Of a stretch of 22,055 bases of DNA, positions 9,112-16,810 are shown one piece after another; within the stretch, counting starts at the first letter, position 1, and each line of letters starts with the position of its first letter. The notes under the pieces were generated by a model. It did no database searches. It was not told the origin of the DNA and saw only the letters and a program-made list of their open reading frames with translations. This DNA is from Chloroflexota bacterium (GTDB lineage: Bacteria > Chloroflexota > Limnocylindria > Limnocylindrales > CSP1-4): assembly GCA_021812735.1 (NCBI GenBank), contig JAKAMV010000051.1:1-22055 (forward strand), written 5' to 3'. Position numbers and translations under genes: made by a program.

Positions 9112-10367
9112 CACGCTGCCTCCCCGGTCGCGGCGGCGTCGCCGCGACCGGCGCTCCTCGGGCCCTCCGCGGTGCGCACGGCCTGCCGGCCGCCCAGCCA
9201 CTCGATCACGCCAGCGGCCCCCTGCCCGCCGCCCACGCACATGGTCACGAGGCCGTAGCGCGCCTCGCGCCGGGCGAGCTCGGACAGGAGCTGGGTGGCC
9301 AGCTTCGCCCCCGTTGCCCCCAGCGGATGCCCCAGGGCGATCGCGCCGCCGTTCGGGTTGACGAGGGCCTCGTCCAGCCCCAGCCGCCGCACGATCTCGA
9401 CCACCTGGGAGGCGAACGCCTCGTTGAGCTCGATGACGCCGATCTCGCCGAGCGAGAGCCCGGCCTGGGCGAGCGCCCTCGGGACGGCCCCGACGGGGCC
9501 GACCCCCATGATCTCGGGGTCCACGCCCACGGTGGCGTAGCTGACCAGCCGGCCGAGCGGCGTCAGCCCCAGCGCGGCCGCACGCGTCCCGCTCATGACC
9601 ACCAGCGCCGCGGCGCCGTCGCTGGTCTGCGAGCTGTTGCCGGCCGTGACGCTGCCGCCGACCCGGAAGGCCGGCTTGAGGGCGGCCAGGCGCACGGCGT
9701 CCGTGTCGAGTCGGACCCCCTCGTCGAGCTCGAAGATGCGCTCCTCCACCCGCGGGCGGCCGTCCTCGACCACGGTCGTCCGCGCCGTGACCGGCACGAT
9801 CTCGTCCCGGAAGCGGCCGGCGGCCTGGGCGGCTGCCGCCCGCTGGTGGCTGCGCAGCGCCCACGCGTCCTGGGCCTCGCGCTCGACGCCGAAGCGGGTC
9901 GCCACCTCCTCGGCGGTGAGCCCCATCGACAGGAAGGCACCGGGCCGGGAGCCGGCGAGGCCGGGGTCCGGATCGTAGTGCCAGCCGGTCATGGGCACGT
10001 GGCTCATCGACTCCATGCCGGCCGCGACCACCACGTCAGACGCCCCGAATGCGACGGCCCGGCTGGCGATGGCCAGCGCCTCCAGCCCCGACGCGCAGAA
10101 GCGGTTGACCGTCATCGCGGACACGCCCTCGGGCAGCCCGGCGCCCAGCCCCACGAGGCGCGCCGCGTTGAGGCCCTGGGCGCCCTCCGGCATGGCGCAG
10201 CCGAGAACCAGGTCGCCCACCTCGCCCGGGTCGAGTCCGGGGGCGCGCGCCACGGCCTCGCGCACGGCGGCCATCGCGAGCGTCTCGGGCGGGGTCTCGC
10301 GGAGCGCTCCGCGGGGCGCCTTGGCGACCGCCGTCCGGACGGCGCTGACGATCACGGCGTCCTGCAT
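9111..10367 (-). CDS. fadA: acetyl-CoA C-acyltransferase (3-ketoacyl-CoA thiolase)
   Basis: A 418-residue thiolase that cleaves 3-ketoacyl-CoA with CoA into acetyl-CoA and a shortened acyl-CoA. The nucleophile is Cys91 in NRFCASGLEALA. The NEAFA motif is present, as are His347 in GGAIALGHPLGATG and the second cysteine, Cys377, in TMCVGGGQGAA. The last ~30 residues (after IEWLGG) form a low-complexity tail not expected in the core fold. It starts 10 nt after the FadN stop, with GAGG a short way before the ATG. Its place directly after fadN and before fadE is the same order as the Bacillus subtilis fadNAE operon, which supports a degradative rather than biosynthetic thiolase. Confidence 0.94.
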   Translation of the reverse strand: MQDAVIVSAVRTAVAKAPRGALRETPPETLAMAAVREAVARAPGLDPGEVGDLVLGCAMPEGAQGLNAARLVGLGAGLPEGVSAMTVNRFCASGLEALAIASRAVAFGASDVVVAAGMESMSHVPMTGWHYDPDPGLAGSRPGAFLSMGLTAEEVATRFGVEREAQDAWALRSHQRAAAAQAAGRFRDEIVPVTARTTVVEDGRPRVEERIFELDEGVRLDTDAVRLAALKPAFRVGGSVTAGNSSQTSDGAAALVVMSGTRAAALGLTPLGRLVSYATVGVDPEIMGVGPVGAVPRALAQAGLSLGEIGVIELNEAFASQVVEIVRRLGLDEALVNPNGGAIALGHPLGATGAKLATQLLSELARREARYGLVTMCVGGGQGAAGVIEWLGGRQAVRTAEGPRSAGRGDAAATGEAA

Positions 10368-10377
10368 GGTGTCCTCG

Positions 10378-12729
10378 CTAGTTCCGAAGGGGCTTGCCGG
10401 TCTTGAGCGTGTGGCGGATCCGGGCGCGCGTGAGCGGCTCGCCCAGCAGCCGCAGGAACGCCTCGCGCTCGAGGTCGAGCAGGTGGCTCGCCGCGACGGG
10501 CGTGCCCTCGGCGACGTCGCCGCCGCTCATCACCCGTGCCAGCGCCATCACGACCGTGCGGTCGTGCTCGGTCATGCGGCCCGCCTTGAGCTCGTTGTAG
10601 GTGAGGGTCTCCGCCGCGGCGATCCCCCGTCGGCCCACCACCCGGATCGGCGCGTCGGCGGGCGGGCGATAGCCCACTTCGGCCATGTGGCGCGCCGTCG
10701 CCGCCGCGGCCGCCCACTGGCGGTCCGGATCGGCTGTGACCGGGTCGGACGCGAGCAGGATGCCGAGCTCCACCGCCTCGGCCGCAGACGTCGCAACCCG
10801 CGCCAGCGCGATGGTGGTGAGCGCGGCGGAGAAGAAGGCGAAGCGGTCGCCGTCCACCCCGTCGGGCACGGCCTCGGCCGCCCGGCGTGCCATCGCCGTC
10901 GAGCCGCCGCCAGCCGGCAGCAGGCCGACCCCCGTCTCGACCAGGCCGATGTACGTCTCGGTGAGCGCCTGGCGTCGGGCCGCGGCGAGGCACAGCTCGG
11001 TGCCCCCGCCGAGGGTCCGGCCGCGCGGCGCGGCGACCACGGGGACGGGGCAGTGCCGGATGGCGGTGGCGACGCCCTGGAACTTCCGCACCACGCGGTC
11101 GAGCTGGTCCCACTCGCCCTCCTCGGCCTCCAGCAGCAGGAGCGCGAGGTTGGCGCCCGCCGAGAAGTCAGCGGCGCGAGTCCCGATGACCAGGCCATCG
11201 TGGCCCTCGACCGCCAGGTCGAGCCCGCGCCGCAGCAGCTCGAGGGTGTCGAGGCCGATGAGGTTGAGCTTGGCCGACAGCTCGCAGCCGAGGATCCCGT
11301 CGCCCAGGTCCACGAGGCTGCCCGCGGCGTTCGCCGGCAGGCCCGGGACGGCGGCGCGGCGGGCGTCGAGGTCGAGGCGCCCGGGACGGGGCGGCTCGGG
11401 GACGAGCGCCAGCGTCGCGAAGTCGAGGGCCGCGCCGTCGCGCTGGAAACGGTCGAGGCCGGCGTCGGCCGCGCGGCGGACGAGATCCGGGACGGCGACT
11501 CCGGCGGCGGCCAGGCTGGCGACCAGCCGACGGTGGCCGAGCGCGTCCCACTGCTCGAACGGGCCGAGCTCCCAGCCGAAGCCCCAGCGCATCGCCCGGT
11601 CGACCGATCCCGCGCCGTCGGCCACCTCCGGTCCCACGCTGGCCGCGTAGGCGAGCTCCGACGCCATCAGCCCCTGCAGGAACGCGGCGCCCGGGTCCTC
11701 GGCGCCGGGGCCCGGCATCGCGCCCAGCGCGGCGAGGCGCCGGCGAAGATCCGGTTCCGTGCGGGCGAGCTCGACGGCCGCCGAGCGGAGGTGGCGGCGG
11801 GGCCGGTACTCGAGCGTGTCGAAGTCGAGGGCCAGGATCTCGCCGGCCTCCTTGCGGAAGAAGCCTCGGCCGGACTTCTCGCCCAGGCGCCCCTCCGACA
11901 CCAGCCGACGGAGGATGCCGGGCACCTCGAAGGCCGACTTCTCGGCGGCGTCCTCGAGCGCCTCGCGGCAGTGGTCCGCCACCGCGACCGCCACGTCGAG
12001 GCCCACGAGGTCGAGGGTGCGGAAGGTCGCGCTCTTGGGCCGCCCGACCAGCGTCCCGGTGATCTCGTCCACCTCGTCGGGGCCGAGGCGCAGCTCCTGC
12101 GCGAGCGCGATCGCCCGCAGCAGCCCGTGCACGCCCAGCCGGTTGGCGATGAACGCCGGCCGGTCCTTGGCGCGGACGGTGCCCTTGCCCAGGTGCCGGC
12201 TGGCGAAGGCCTCGACCCAGGCCGTGCGGGCCGGATCGGTCTCGTCGGTCGGGATGAGCTCCAGCAGGCGCGCGTAGCGGGGCGGGTTGAAGAAGTGCGT
12301 GCCGAGGAACGCGGAGCGGAAGCGCGCGCTGCGACCCGCCGCCAGGCTCGCGATGGGGATCCCGGAGGTGTTGGAGCTGACCAGCGGGAAGCGGTCGGCC
12401 GCGCCGAGGGGCGCCAGCGCGCGGTCGACCTGCTCGAGCAGCGCGCGCTTGGGCTCCAGCTGCTCCACGACCACCTCGAGGATCCAGTCCGTCTCGCGGG
12501 CGGCCGCAGCCACCTCGTCGAACCCCCCGGTCGAGATCCGGGCCAGGTCAGCGGGGCTGTAGAGCGGCGACGGACGCAGGCGGGCCACGCGCTCGATGCC
12601 GGCGGCGGCCGTCGGCCGGTCGAGGTCGAGGAGGCGGACGCGCGACCCGGCGCCGGCCAGCAGGCAGGCGAGCTGGGCGCCCATCGTCCCGGCTCCGAGG
12701 ACGATCACGTTGGCGGCGCGCGGGACCAT
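10378..12729 (-). CDS. fadN: 3-hydroxyacyl-CoA dehydrogenase / enoyl-CoA hydratase, FadN type
   Basis: A 783-residue bifunctional beta-oxidation enzyme. The N-terminal Rossmann domain begins at once (VIVLGAGTMGAQLA, residues 9-22). His145 in GTHFFNPPRY is the dehydrogenase catalytic residue and SSNTSGIPI is the preceding conserved strand. A second HCDH C-terminal helical domain covers about 190-440. The C-terminal crotonase domain (about 470-680) has the oxyanion-hole segments DFSAGANLALL and GRTLGGGTE, and both catalytic glutamates, Glu578 and Glu598. The order (dehydrogenase first, hydratase last) is that of FadN, the reverse of E. coli FadB. The ATG at 12729 lies 12 nt after the TetR stop, with AAAGGCAGG upstream. 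It acts with FadA and FadE encoded downstream. Confidence 0.9.
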   Translation of the reverse strand: MVPRAANVIVLGAGTMGAQLACLLAGAGSRVRLLDLDRPTAAAGIERVARLRPSPLYSPADLARISTGGFDEVAAAARETDWILEVVVEQLEPKRALLEQVDRALAPLGAADRFPLVSSNTSGIPIASLAAGRSARFRSAFLGTHFFNPPRYARLLELIPTDETDPARTAWVEAFASRHLGKGTVRAKDRPAFIANRLGVHGLLRAIALAQELRLGPDEVDEITGTLVGRPKSATFRTLDLVGLDVAVAVADHCREALEDAAEKSAFEVPGILRRLVSEGRLGEKSGRGFFRKEAGEILALDFDTLEYRPRRHLRSAAVELARTEPDLRRRLAALGAMPGPGAEDPGAAFLQGLMASELAYAASVGPEVADGAGSVDRAMRWGFGWELGPFEQWDALGHRRLVASLAAAGVAVPDLVRRAADAGLDRFQRDGAALDFATLALVPEPPRPGRLDLDARRAAVPGLPANAAGSLVDLGDGILGCELSAKLNLIGLDTLELLRRGLDLAVEGHDGLVIGTRAADFSAGANLALLLLEAEEGEWDQLDRVVRKFQGVATAIRHCPVPVVAAPRGRTLGGGTELCLAAARRQALTETYIGLVETGVGLLPAGGGSTAMARRAAEAVPDGVDGDRFAFFSAALTTIALARVATSAAEAVELGILLASDPVTADPDRQWAAAAATARHMAEVGYRPPADAPIRVVGRRGIAAAETLTYNELKAGRMTEHDRTVVMALARVMSGGDVAEGTPVAASHLLDLEREAFLRLLGEPLTRARIRHTLKTGKPLRN

Positions 12730-12741
12730 TGGGCCTGCCTT

Positions 12742-13332
12742 TCAGCTCGGGCGGGAGAGGAACAGGTCGGCGAAGCTCGCCGCGATCTCATCGACGCCGA
12801 GCGGGCCGTCGGGGCGGTACCACTGGGTGAACCAGTTGCACGCCGACAAGATGGCGATGCCGGTCAGCCGGACGTCCGTCCTCCGGATCGACCCGTCCGC
12901 CACAGCCGACTCCAGCGCGGCGCGCCAGCGCCGCTCGTAGGCGTCCCGCCGGGCCACGAGCTGCGAGCGGCGCTCGGGGGACAGGGAGCGCAGCTCGACC
13001 TGGACGAGCGACATCTCGTCCGCGTGGTCGGCCGCGAACGCGAGGTGCGCGCCCATGGCGCCCCGCAGTCGCTCGGCCGCCGGGCCGTCCCCGTCGAGGA
13101 TCGGCTCCACGCGCTCACAGAGGTCGTCCATCGTGTCCGCGACGATCCACCACAGCAGGTCGTCCTTCGACTCGATGTAGTGGTAGAGGCTGCCGCGATT
13201 CATCCCCATCGCCTCGGCGAGGTCCTGCATCGAGGTGGCGTGGAAGCCGCGCTCGCGGAACAGGCGCGTGGCGGCGCGCCGCAGCTCTGCCTCGCGGGGC
13301 CGCGTGGCGGGGATGCCTGTCTCGCTGGCCAT
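12742..13332 (-). CDS. TetR-family regulator of the fad operon
   Basis: A 196-residue TetR protein. The HTH is at about residues 15-60 (ATSMQDLAEAMGMNRGSLYHYIE, then KDDLLWW). A helical effector domain with SACNWFTQWYRPDG near the C-terminus recalls FadR/KstR2-type regulators that respond to acyl-CoA. It is the first gene of the minus-strand operon tetR-fadN-fadA-fadE-fadD, with only 12 nt to fadN. Two overlapping dyads lie 35-64 bp upstream of its start, so autoregulation together with the whole operon is likely. The ATG at 13332 was chosen because GAGG lies 11 nt upstream and the HTH begins near residue 15; a GTG at 13344 is possible. Derepression by long-chain acyl-CoA is inferred from related Bacillus and Thermus FadR proteins. 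Confidence 0.9.
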   Translation of the reverse strand: MASETGIPATRPREAELRRAATRLFRERGFHATSMQDLAEAMGMNRGSLYHYIESKDDLLWWIVADTMDDLCERVEPILDGDGPAAERLRGAMGAHLAFAADHADEMSLVQVELRSLSPERRSQLVARRDAYERRWRAALESAVADGSIRRTDVRLTGIAILSACNWFTQWYRPDGPLGVDEIAASFADLFLSRPS

Positions 13333-13366
13333 CTGCTCGATCACCTCTGCCCGGCCGGCGGGCGAC

Positions 13367-13380
13367 CAAACGAACGTTTG
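13367..13380. promoter_or_regulatory. operator-like dyad 1 upstream of the fad operon
   Basis: CAAACGAACGTTTG is a 14-bp dyad (arms CAAACG/CGTTTG, central AA). It fits the AACG-N2-CGTT core known for several TetR regulators of fatty-acid or phenylacetate breakdown (PaaR/FadR-like). It lies 35 bp upstream of the TetR start codon. Confidence 0.6.
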
Positions 13381-13396
13381 GTTGATCAACCATACG
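13375..13396. promoter_or_regulatory. operator-like dyad 2 overlapping dyad 1
   Basis: This is a 22-bp dyad centred on TTGATCAA. Ten of eleven base pairs match between the arms; the mismatch is T13378 against T13393. The perfect core GGTTGATCAACC is at 13380-13391. It shares CGTTTG with dyad 1, so one half-site serves two palindromes. It probably binds the TetR protein as two stacked dimers or offers two alternative registers. Confidence 0.55.
13389..13394 (-). promoter_or_regulatory. candidate -10 element for the tetR-fad operon
   Basis: TATGGT on the minus strand sits inside dyad 2, so a bound repressor would cover the promoter. No clear -35 box is visible upstream; the call rests mainly on position. 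Confidence 0.25.
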
Positions 13397-13483
13397 ACCG
13401 CAGGCGGCTCTGCGCAAGCGGCCTGGCCCGCGCCCGACCCGGCTGCGCCGTCCGTCCCCGTCGCGCACCCGCGGCCGGGGCCG

Positions 13484-13489
13484 TAGAAT
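13484..13489 (+). promoter_or_regulatory. candidate -10 element for the CpaF-RidA gene
   Basis: TAGAAT, preceded by GCCG, lies 33 nt before the TTG start. It is a rare AT-containing hexamer in very GC-rich surroundings. No good -35 box is seen. It is about 90 bp from the fad operator dyads. Confidence 0.35.
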
Positions 13490-13522
13490 CGCCGCTCCGG
13501 CGACCCACGGGGAGGCGCGACC

Positions 13523-15331
13523 TTGTCCCTGCTCAGGCGAATCGAACAGGCGCAGAAGGCGGGCGATGGCCAGCCTGCCGATCCGCTGGCGCCCGTCCCG
13601 TACGACGGCGTGCGCCGGGCGACATCCCTCGGGCGCGAGCAGCAGCTCCGCGAGGTGCGGGACGCGCTCCAGCGCGACGTGATCGCCTCGTCCAAGGAGC
13701 TGTTCAGCGCTGCGGACGGCGAGGAGCTCCGCGACCGAATCGGCGGCATCGTGGACCGCATGCTGGCCGCCAACGACTTCGCCGTCACGCGCGAGGAGCG
13801 CCTGCGGCTCATCGACGAGGTCGTCGCGGAGGTCACCGGGCTCGGCCCGATCGAGCCGCTCCTGCACGACGACACCATCACCGAGGTGATGGTCAACGGG
13901 CCCAACCAGATCTACATCGAGCGGAAGGGCAAGATCTCGCGGGTCGACACGTCGTTCATGGGCGATGCGCACGTGCTCCGGATCATCGACCGGATCATCG
14001 CCCCGCTCGGCCGGCGCATCGACCAGTCGAGCCCCCGCGTGGACGCGCGCCTGCCCGACGGCTCGCGCGTGAACGCCATCATCGAGCCGCTCTCGCTGAT
14101 CGGGCCGGTCATCACCATCCGCAAGTTCGCCGCCCGGCCGTACACCGTGGACGACCTGGTCGGCTTCGGCACGGCCAGCCCCGAGATGTTCGACTTCCTG
14201 CGCTGCTGCGTCGAGGCGCGCCTCAACGTGTTCATCTCCGGCGGCACGGGCTCGGGCAAGACCACCACGCTCAACGTCGTCTCCTCGTTCATCCCCGAGG
14301 GCGAGCGCATCGTCACGATCGAGGACGCGGCCGAGCTCCAGCTCCGACAGGAGCACGTCGTCACGCTCGAGGCGCGGCCCCCCAACCTCGAGGGCCTGGG
14401 CGAGATCACCACCCGGGACCTGCTCCGCAATGCGCTCCACATGCGCCCCGACCGGATCATCGTCGGCGAGTGCCGCGGCGGCGAGGCGCTGGACATGATC
14501 CAGGCGATGACCGTGGGCCAGGAGGGATCGCTGTCCACCGGCCACGCGAACAGCGCCCCCGACATGCTCCGGCGCCTCGAGACCATGATCCTGATGGCGG
14601 GCTACGAGATGCCCCTGCGGACCATCCGGGAGCAGATCGCCTCGGCGGTGGACGTCATCGTGCACACGGCGCGCCTCAAGGACGGCTCGCGCAAGATCAT
14701 GAACATCAGCGAGGTCTACGGCATCGAGGACGACGTGATCCTCACCCAGGACGTCTTCGTCTTCGAGCAGACCGGCGTGGACGAGCGCGGCAAGATCGTC
14801 GGCGAGCTGCGGCCCACCGGCGAGCGGCCCACGTTCATGCCCAAGTTCGCTGCCAGCGGCATCACGCTGCCGCCGGGCGAGTTCGGCATCCCGCCCGAAG
14901 ACCCGGCGCATCCGGTCAAGGCGCGGGTGGGCAAGGGCCGCTCCATCGGGATCGACGGCGGCGGCGACGCCAGGCACCGGCGGCTCGACTTCGGCCTCGG
15001 CCGAGCGCACACCGCCGGCGGCATGGTCTACGTGTCCAGCGTCGGCCCCGTCGTGCCCGAGTCCGGCCGACTCGCGGGCGACTCCATCACGGCGCAGGCG
15101 CAGCAGTGCATGGCGAACCTCATGGCCATCCTCGACCGCGAGGGCACCTCGCTCGGCCGGATCGTGTGGGCGAACTGGGCCCTCCGCGACCCGTCGGAGT
15201 TCGAGGCGCTCCAGGAGGAGTGGGTCAAGTGGTTCGACGGCGACGTGCCCGTGGGCCAGGGCACGCTGCTGCCGCCGTCGCACCGGCGGGCCGGGTTCCG
15301 GATCTCGCTCGGGGTGATCGCGGAGGCCTAG
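13523..15331 (+). CDS. CpaF/TadA-type secretion ATPase fused to a C-terminal RidA/YjgF-like domain
   Basis: A 602-residue protein. Residues about 60-445 are a full CpaF/TadA ATPase of the type IV/Tad pilus family. It has an N-terminal domain with GLGPIEPLLHDDTITEVMVN, a Walker A motif (GGTGSGKTT, 240-248), the Asp box VTIEDAAELQL, Walker B region RPDRIIVGECRGGEALDM and a His box TGHANS. The usual CpaF end (GVDERGKIVGELR...) is at about 417-445. After a linker the frame continues into a ~110-residue domain (about 490-602) that aligns along its length with RidA: GGMVYVSS, AQAQQCMANLMAILDREGTSL, ALRDPSEFEAL and FRISLGVIAEA. The RidA arginine (E. coli Arg105) falls on Gly580, so deaminase activity is unlikely. 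The TTG start follows GGGGAGG at 13509-13515. No tadB, tadC or pilin gene is adjacent. Confidence 0.85.
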   Translation: MSLLRRIEQAQKAGDGQPADPLAPVPYDGVRRATSLGREQQLREVRDALQRDVIASSKELFSAADGEELRDRIGGIVDRMLAANDFAVTREERLRLIDEVVAEVTGLGPIEPLLHDDTITEVMVNGPNQIYIERKGKISRVDTSFMGDAHVLRIIDRIIAPLGRRIDQSSPRVDARLPDGSRVNAIIEPLSLIGPVITIRKFAARPYTVDDLVGFGTASPEMFDFLRCCVEARLNVFISGGTGSGKTTTLNVVSSFIPEGERIVTIEDAAELQLRQEHVVTLEARPPNLEGLGEITTRDLLRNALHMRPDRIIVGECRGGEALDMIQAMTVGQEGSLSTGHANSAPDMLRRLETMILMAGYEMPLRTIREQIASAVDVIVHTARLKDGSRKIMNISEVYGIEDDVILTQDVFVFEQTGVDERGKIVGELRPTGERPTFMPKFAASGITLPPGEFGIPPEDPAHPVKARVGKGRSIGIDGGGDARHRRLDFGLGRAHTAGGMVYVSSVGPVVPESGRLAGDSITAQAQQCMANLMAILDREGTSLGRIVWANWALRDPSEFEALQEEWVKWFDGDVPVGQGTLLPPSHRRAGFRISLGVIAEA

Positions 15332-15380
15332 GCCCAGGCTCCAGCGGACCGCGAGCACGGCATCCGCTGACGCGTTCTGC

Positions 15381-15479
15381 CTACGTGCCTGCGGGTGAGA
15401 GCCCGAGGAGTTCGAAGGCGCGAGCCTGGAGCGGGGTCGGCGTGGCGGTGACCTCGAAGGCGGCCGTGGTAGCCTCGTG
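15381..15479 (-). pseudogene. possible C-terminal remnant of a transposase
   Basis: On the minus strand a 32-codon open stretch between two stops reads like a real protein terminus (VTATPTPLQARAFELLGLSP). It resembles the last residues of some IS1634/IS4-like transposases from memory. It has no start and no upstream extension, and would be a broken relic. The rest of the 200-bp gap (15332-15531) holds only the ribosome-binding site of the next gene. The identity is uncertain; it may be chance. Confidence 0.25.
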
Positions 15480-15531
15480 TTAGGTTGGGGCAGCCCGACG
15501 CAGCACTCCAGCCCGCAGCTTGGGGAGATGC

Positions 15532-16677
15532 ATGGTGAGTTCGCGCACGGTCCCTGTCGTCGTGGACCAGAACACGCTTCGTCGGCGGGGGGTCGGCCTG
15601 CGCGCACTTGATCTCGAGCGTGCCAGCCCCGGGTACACGCTGTTCACGCCGATCACGGGCCAGGGCGAGGTCTACCTCGTCGACCTCGAGGGCAGGGTGG
15701 TGCATCAGTGGCTCCTGCCTTTCCCGCCGGGTCGCCACGCCAAGCTGCTGCCGAACGGCAACCTCTTCTTCCAGGGCAAGCAACTGGGCGGCGAGCCGCT
15801 TTACCCGATCTGGGGAGTGGTGCACGGGGGGATCCTCGCCGAGGTCGATCCAGCGGGGACTGTGATCCGGTCAGCACAGCATCCCTTCCACCACCATGAC
15901 GCAGCCGTGCTCGCCAACGGCAACCTGCTGGTGAACGCCGTCGAACCCCTGCCATCAGATGTCGCGCGTCGCGTGCAGGGCGGCATCCCCGGCTCGGAAG
16001 CACCCGGCGGGGCCATCTACGGCGATGTCGTCTACGAGATGACGTGGGCGGGCGAGATCATCTGGCGCTGGTCGGCAGGCGAGCATCTCGATCCCCACGA
16101 GTACCCCCTCGACCGCCACTACGAGCGGGAGCACTGGCCGATGTGCAACAGCGTGGCTGAGCTACGTGATGGGAGCATCATCCTGGGCTACCGAAGCGCC
16201 AGCTCGGCGATCATCGTGGATCGGCCTACAGGGCAGGTCGTTTGGCGCCTTGGGCACCCCACGGTCTCCCAGCAGCACTATCCCCACGAGCTCCCCAACG
16301 GGAACATCCTGGTCTTCGACAACGGGTCCTTCCGGGACGGCGAGAGCGTCCCGTTCTCCAGGGTGCTCGAGATCGAGCGGGCGACGAAGCGGATCGTCTG
16401 GGAGTATCGCGACGATCCGCCGCAGAACTTCTACAGCCCCTACATGTCGAGCGCCCAGCGGCTGCCCAACGGGAACACCCTCATCGCGGAGGGATCGTTC
16501 GGGCGGATCTTCGAGGTCACGCCGGCCCGCCAGGTCGTGTGGGAGTACGTCGTTCCGTACTTCGGGCGCTTCGGCCCGGGCGTCGGCGTGGTCGCATCCT
16601 CGGGCGAGCAGAACGCGATCTTCCGGGCGTATCGCTACGCGCCGGCTGACGTGCCCTGGCTATCGGGAGGCGGATGA
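15532..16677 (+). CDS. arylsulfotransferase-like (ASST) beta-propeller protein
   Basis: A 381-residue protein built of repeats that each end in a motif like LPNGNxL: at about residues 72, 127 (LANGN), 253 and 311. They are interleaved with VVW(R/E) strands (VVHQW, IIWRW, VVWRL, IVWEY, VVWEY). This is the six-blade propeller pattern of bacterial arylsulfate sulfotransferases and the related Arylsulfotran_2 proteins. Conserved histidines stand in FHHHDAAVLANGN (119-122) and QQHYPHELPNGN (249-252). No signal peptide is apparent, unlike periplasmic ASST. The ATG at 15532 follows GGGGAG (15522-15527). Codon third positions are less GC-biased than in neighbouring genes, and the gene stands alone between a possible transposase relic and a tRNA, so acquisition by transfer is plausible. 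Catalysis of sulfuryl transfer is inferred from family only. Confidence 0.72.
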   Translation: MVSSRTVPVVVDQNTLRRRGVGLRALDLERASPGYTLFTPITGQGEVYLVDLEGRVVHQWLLPFPPGRHAKLLPNGNLFFQGKQLGGEPLYPIWGVVHGGILAEVDPAGTVIRSAQHPFHHHDAAVLANGNLLVNAVEPLPSDVARRVQGGIPGSEAPGGAIYGDVVYEMTWAGEIIWRWSAGEHLDPHEYPLDRHYEREHWPMCNSVAELRDGSIILGYRSASSAIIVDRPTGQVVWRLGHPTVSQQHYPHELPNGNILVFDNGSFRDGESVPFSRVLEIERATKRIVWEYRDDPPQNFYSPYMSSAQRLPNGNTLIAEGSFGRIFEVTPARQVVWEYVVPYFGRFGPGVGVVASSGEQNAIFRAYRYAPADVPWLSGGG

Positions 16678-16729
16678 GGGAAAACCGGGCTCCTCTCGCC
16701 CCACTCGCGGGCGGCGCGCCCCGCTAGGG

Positions 16730-16800
16730 TCTCGCACGCCATCGCCTCGGGGTTGGGGCGCCGGCCCCGCACGGACACGATCGCAGCGGGTCGTGCGAGA
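16730..16800. repeat. 9-bp inverted repeat enclosing a GC hairpin, downstream of tRNA-Gly
   Basis: TCTCGCACG (16730-16738) and CGTGCGAGA (16792-16800) are perfect inverted repeats 53 bp apart. They enclose GGGGC/GCCCC (16755-16759 with 16764-16768). The whole lies between the convergent ASST gene and the tRNA, so a shared transcription-ending structure is possible. No T-run is seen. Confidence 0.4.
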
Positions 16801-16810
16801 TGGGGGTTGG

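Noticed and set aside
9112..9864. Extension of the acyl-CoA dehydrogenase frame upstream into the thiolase gene.
   Set aside because: The extra residues are low-complexity and antisense-like in composition, while the ATG at 9111 forms a TGATG junction with the thiolase and begins the family homology.
13333..13905. Extended start for the fad TetR protein.
   Set aside because: It would overlap the CpaF gene and the operator dyads; HTH homology begins just after the ATG at 13332.
13523..15331. A Tad pilus locus around the CpaF gene.
   Set aside because: No prepilin, peptidase, TadB/TadC or secretin gene is present on either side within the window.
9991..15483. An 1830-codon open frame on the plus strand, antisense to the fad genes and crossing CpaF out of frame.
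   Set aside because: Composition is Arg/Gly/Ala/His-rich with no family motif, and it runs opposite to well-supported genes. Long antisense frames without stops are expected at this GC content.
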